Virus record (IMG/VR): IMGVR_UViG_3300032271_000565
Location: 1-24,565 of that record
Reading direction: 5' to 3' (one strand)
Source: a virus
DNA length: 24,565 nt
A program made the translations under genes and the position numbers. The notes under the pieces were generated by a model that was not told where the DNA came from, searched no databases, and saw nothing but the letters and a program-made list of their open reading frames with translations. Below are positions 22,224-24,565 of this stretch, piece after piece (the first letter of the stretch is position 1; each line of letters begins with the position of its first letter).

Positions 22224-22252
22224 ATGGTATCACAGATAGCCAGTAAGAACAA
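22224..22252 (-). promoter_or_regulatory. Sigma70-like promoter TTGTTC-N17-TACCAT
   Basis: On the minus strand TTGTTC (22252-22247) and TACCAT (22229-22224) are separated by exactly 17 bases. The -35 box begins two bases after the stop of the tail terminator gene. The predicted start near 22217 gives a leader of about 53 bases with AGGTGA before the ATG of the major tail protein. Confidence 0.68.
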
Positions 22253-22253
22253 A

Positions 22254-22769
22254 TTAAGAGTATCTGTTTGAACTATCTAGATTTCTTACATATGAGTAGT
22301 TTATGATGGCTTCTCCCAACATAAACCCGCCTTCATTTTGAAAATGCAATGGGGATGTAATTTTTTCTATGTTAATATAATGATATTTAAATGGACTATT
22401 TTTGCCCAAATTATAAGTATTTACAGACTTTGCTGATTCATCAAATCGTCTTAATAAATCTTGTATAAAATTAAGAATAAGACTAATTTTGTCATAATCT
22501 GTAGACAAAACGCTATACATAACTAATTCATCTGTAATCCAAAAATGCTCACGATAAGGTTTTACTTGGTAATCATAGACAATATATGTTTTTCCAGGAA
22601 GTAGGTTATTAAATTCTGGTATCTGTTGTGCTGGAATAATTGGAGTAATATAGGTTCCAAGTTCATCTACATAGTAATCTGTTTTTGTTAAAAGCCCCGC
22701 ATCTTGTAGCGACTGCCACAAAAATGCATTAATTTCATAAATTGCTAATTTTGAATAATCTGCTGTCAT
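22254..22769 (-). CDS. Tail terminator protein
   Basis: The 171-aa protein is an alpha/beta protein with ELVMYSVLSTDYDKISLILN followed by FIQDLLRRFDESA, the strand-helix arrangement of tail terminators (lambda gpU, SPP1 gp17 type). Such proteins cap the tail tube end and join it to the head. The C-terminal block ends in a beta strand (FMLGEAIINYSYVRN). The family call rests mainly on the position between the HK97 gp10-like gene and the major tail protein and on length, since the sequence is diverged. Start and upstream stop overlap as TAATG. It is the last gene of the neck transcript before the tail tube promoter. Confidence 0.75.
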   Translation of the reverse strand: MTADYSKLAIYEINAFLWQSLQDAGLLTKTDYYVDELGTYITPIIPAQQIPEFNNLLPGKTYIVYDYQVKPYREHFWITDELVMYSVLSTDYDKISLILNFIQDLLRRFDESAKSVNTYNLGKNSPFKYHYINIEKITSPLHFQNEGGFMLGEAIINYSYVRNLDSSNRYS

Positions 22770-23524
22770 TAAATCTCAACCTTTTCCATAGAATATCTTC
22801 TTGCTGTTTCTCTAATTGCCATTCTTGCTGCATTCTTACCTGCACGATTTACATTAAGTGCTTTTGCAACTGTTTTGGATAAACTTGTAAACATTCCTGA
22901 TTCTTCTACAGCAGTAGATGCATATGTACTAAACCAAACTTCAAAGAAATCAGTTAAAGCATTTGTAGAACCAATTCCCCCAGGATGTTGAATAAGGACT
23001 GTTTTATTTGGCGGGAGGAAAGTAATGCTATTTTTATCTTGAGATAGAAAAGCAATATATTGTTTTGTTGTAAATGTTACTGGTTTACCTGATTCTACAA
23101 TAGAAGCTTTCTTTGTAAATACCCCGCTTTTTTGAACATATTTTCCAGTTTTACCAGCTTGTAGTAACAGTTCTGGAATTGGAGTTTTAGCTCTTGCTGG
23201 AAGATATTGAACTCCAATTGTTAGTGCTCCGCCCGTAACACTTTTTCTTAAAATCTTAAATAATCTTTTTGTATAAGCACGTTCGTTTCCAACATATCTA
23301 TTTCTGTTGCTATAAGATTCTCCCCATTCATAAAGATGGGAATACTTTGTTGGATTTGTCATAGCCTCTAAACTAAATTGATGTAAAAACTTTTTTGACG
23401 TAATTGTAAAAACTGCTTTAGCAAGTTCAGTTCTAGTAGCAATAGAAGAAAATTCTTGAAATCCTTCAATCTTATAAACTATTTCGTCAATTAAATCTTT
23501 TGCTCTAACTTTGAGTTGTATCAT
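22769..23524 (-). CDS. HK97 gp10-like neck or tail completion protein
   Basis: The 251-aa protein is basic. The N-terminal helix region (KVRAKDLIDEIVYKIEGF) is followed by SHLYEWGESY at about 63-72, resembling the H.YE(W/F/Y)G motif of the HK97 gp10 family. A long central part holds PARAKTPIPELLLQ and a lysine-rich stretch. HK97 gp10-like proteins act in head to tail joining. At 251 aa it is longer than the usual 130-150 aa of the family, so it carries an extension of unknown role. Its ATG lies 20 bases inside the upstream closure gene; no good ribosome site is near, so coupling is likely. Confidence 0.7.
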   Translation of the reverse strand: MIQLKVRAKDLIDEIVYKIEGFQEFSSIATRTELAKAVFTITSKKFLHQFSLEAMTNPTKYSHLYEWGESYSNRNRYVGNERAYTKRLFKILRKSVTGGALTIGVQYLPARAKTPIPELLLQAGKTGKYVQKSGVFTKKASIVESGKPVTFTTKQYIAFLSQDKNSITFLPPNKTVLIQHPGGIGSTNALTDFFEVWFSTYASTAVEESGMFTSLSKTVAKALNVNRAGKNAARMAIRETARRYSMEKVEI

Positions 23525-23951
23525 TGTTTTGAATTGGTGCCCTTCTAATATTTACAGAATAGTGACTAACTTTACCAAATGGGTCAAGAACGGGGTGACA
23601 AGAGATAACATCAAAGACTGTATCCTTTTCATCATATCTCATAATTTCTTGAAAAACACTTGTGTTATCATTACTCTTAATTCCACTAACCCTCATACGC
23701 TTACTAAGATAATCAAAAGTTTTCATCTTTAATTGTAAAGACTCAACATAGCCATCTACACCAAGACCAAAGTTTTCACCATCGCCACGAATACTTGCTC
23801 CTCTTTGGGATAATGGTTCGACTTTACATGGAACAGTTCTATTATATTCCCATTTTCTTTCCATAGTTCCGCTTGAGTTTTGCTTATTACTTTGGACATA
23901 AATGTCTGCAGTCATATTCATAATACTTCCGATAAAAGAATTATTAATCAT
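23505..23951 (-). CDS. Head closure (head-tail stopper) protein
   Basis: The 148-aa protein has a beta-rich layout with MTADIYVQSNKQNSSGTMER, then WEYNRTVPCKVEPLSQRG in its N-terminal half and a DEKDTVFDVISCHPVLDPFG stretch in the C-terminal half. The size, the small beta-barrel-like strand pattern and the position directly after the connector match head closure proteins of the SPP1 gp16 type, which seal the portal channel after packaging and dock the tail. The call rests on order and size more than on conserved residues. The start ATG is two bases after the connector stop; it has no strong ribosome site. Confidence 0.72.
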   Translation of the reverse strand: MINNSFIGSIMNMTADIYVQSNKQNSSGTMERKWEYNRTVPCKVEPLSQRGASIRGDGENFGLGVDGYVESLQLKMKTFDYLSKRMRVSGIKSNDNTSVFQEIMRYDEKDTVFDVISCHPVLDPFGKVSHYSVNIRRAPIQNNDTTQS

Positions 23952-23952
23952 T

Positions 23953-24565
23953 TTATATCACTATAATTCCAAGGTTACGGTAGTCATCAAGAATTTGATC
24001 TACAATAACATTTCCTGTACCACTAAAAGCCCCGCCAGCCATTTCAAAAGAAATTTCTGCAAGGTCAACTTTCTTAAGGTACTTATTTCTCCATTCATAA
24101 TCACGGGACAAATAGTCTCCCGCTAAAAGGGTTGCACATAATTTAATATCTTGTGGAACATACTTGTATCCAATATTTCCTGTAAACTTGTAGCGATATC
24201 CATCCCTAAATTTTCCATAGTAGACAACGGTTGGGTCTACTTGATTATCATAAGGAATAGATTCAAAATCATTAATAATTCTTACTGCATTGTTTGTTTG
24301 TGTTAATTCAACATCAAAGCCAAAATTGTTATATGTTGGACTAACAGTATAATCAATAACCAGAACTCCATTTTCATAAATTTTGTCTAGATTAATCATT
24401 TTTTCGGTTAATTCAATTGCATCGGCACCGATTCCAAAAATCTCTTGTGTTCCATATCGTCTGCCAAAATTTTGATTAGTGTAGCTATTGATTTGCATTC
24501 TTGCAATTCTTTCAGCCATTAATATTTGTTGTTCTGATTTATAGTTTGGATCTGATACTTTTGTA
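23953..24565 (-). CDS. Head-tail connector protein (5' end beyond window)
   Basis: The frame is open from the window edge to TAA at 23955-23953. Upstream of the ATG at 24519 it continues in frame for 15 codons as TKVSDPNYKSEQQIL before MAERIARMQINSYTNQNFGR, with no stop and no ribosome site before that ATG. The whole stretch matches the first helices of HK97 gp6/SPP1 gp15-type connectors, where a loop plus helix leads to a motif like Y.N..FG. So the true start lies outside the window. Residues further on (VTLLAGDYLSRDYEW-like block at the helix near the C-terminus) and the C-terminal ILDDYRNLGIIVI fit the family. The connector ring binds the portal and carries the closure ring. Confidence 0.82.
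   Translation of the reverse strand, partial: TKVSDPNYKSEQQILMAERIARMQINSYTNQNFGRRYGTQEIFGIGADAIELTEKMINLDKIYENGVLVIDYTVSPTYNNFGFDVELTQTNNAVRIINDFESIPYDNQVDPTVVYYGKFRDGYRYKFTGNIGYKYVPQDIKLCATLLAGDYLSRDYEWRNKYLKKVDLAEISFEMAGGAFSGTGNVIVDQILDDYRNLGIIVI

Noticed and set aside
1-24565. Diversity-generating retroelement, CRISPR array, tRNA or integrase
   Set aside because: No reverse transcriptase, spaced repeats, cloverleaf or recombinase motifs were seen on either strand.

Overview
The window is part of an AT-rich (about one third G+C by eye) tailed double-stranded DNA phage with a long non-contractile tail (siphovirus-like, Caudoviricetes). Every gene I accept lies on the minus strand, so transcription runs from base 24565 down to base 1. 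Genes are packed with overlaps of the TAATG, ATGA or 8-nt kind, and most starts carry a Shine-Dalgarno sequence. No rRNA, tRNA, CRISPR, integrase or insertion sequence was seen, and no gene-free gap exceeds 300 bases. The host is not shown by the sequence. Several small proteins (helix-turn-helix protein with an RGRPRKDG motif, the protein beginning MSETVVKV, the 107-aa protein before the helicase) look to me like families common in actinobacteriophages, and one promoter looks leaderless, so an AT-rich actinobacterial host is a reasonable but unproven guess.

Layout in transcription order. (1) 24565-22254, neck: head-tail connector (5' end outside the window), head closure protein, HK97 gp10-like protein and tail terminator. 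(2) 22252-21040, a self-contained unit: sigma70-like promoter, major tail protein with clearly higher G+C, and an intrinsic terminator. (3) 21029-13502: a new extended -10 promoter, the tail assembly chaperone pair G and G-T joined by a -1 frameshift at CCCAAAC, and a 2290-aa tape measure protein. (4) 13502-4313, tail tip and fibres: a 170-aa protein, a 1454-aa tail-tip protein with FnIII and LamG-like parts, 149-aa and 314-aa proteins, a 604-aa fibre ending in a Peptidase_G2 autocleaving chaperone domain, then 71-, 128- and 147-aa proteins. (5) 4320-2901: HNH endonuclease, calcineurin-like phosphoesterase and holin. (6) 2887-1, regulation and replication: helix-turn-helix protein, two small proteins, a probable helicase partner, DnaB-type helicase, a 92-aa protein, and the first codons of a zinc-finger DNA primase at the window edge.

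The most unusual signals are at DNA level. GCGGG is strongly enriched and strand-biased along the coding strand in all three codon frames, while I found no GGCC or CCGG. Several small promoters with very short or no leaders divide the tail operon. I did not find a wholly new biological system; the window is mainly a well-preserved late structural module joined to a replication module.
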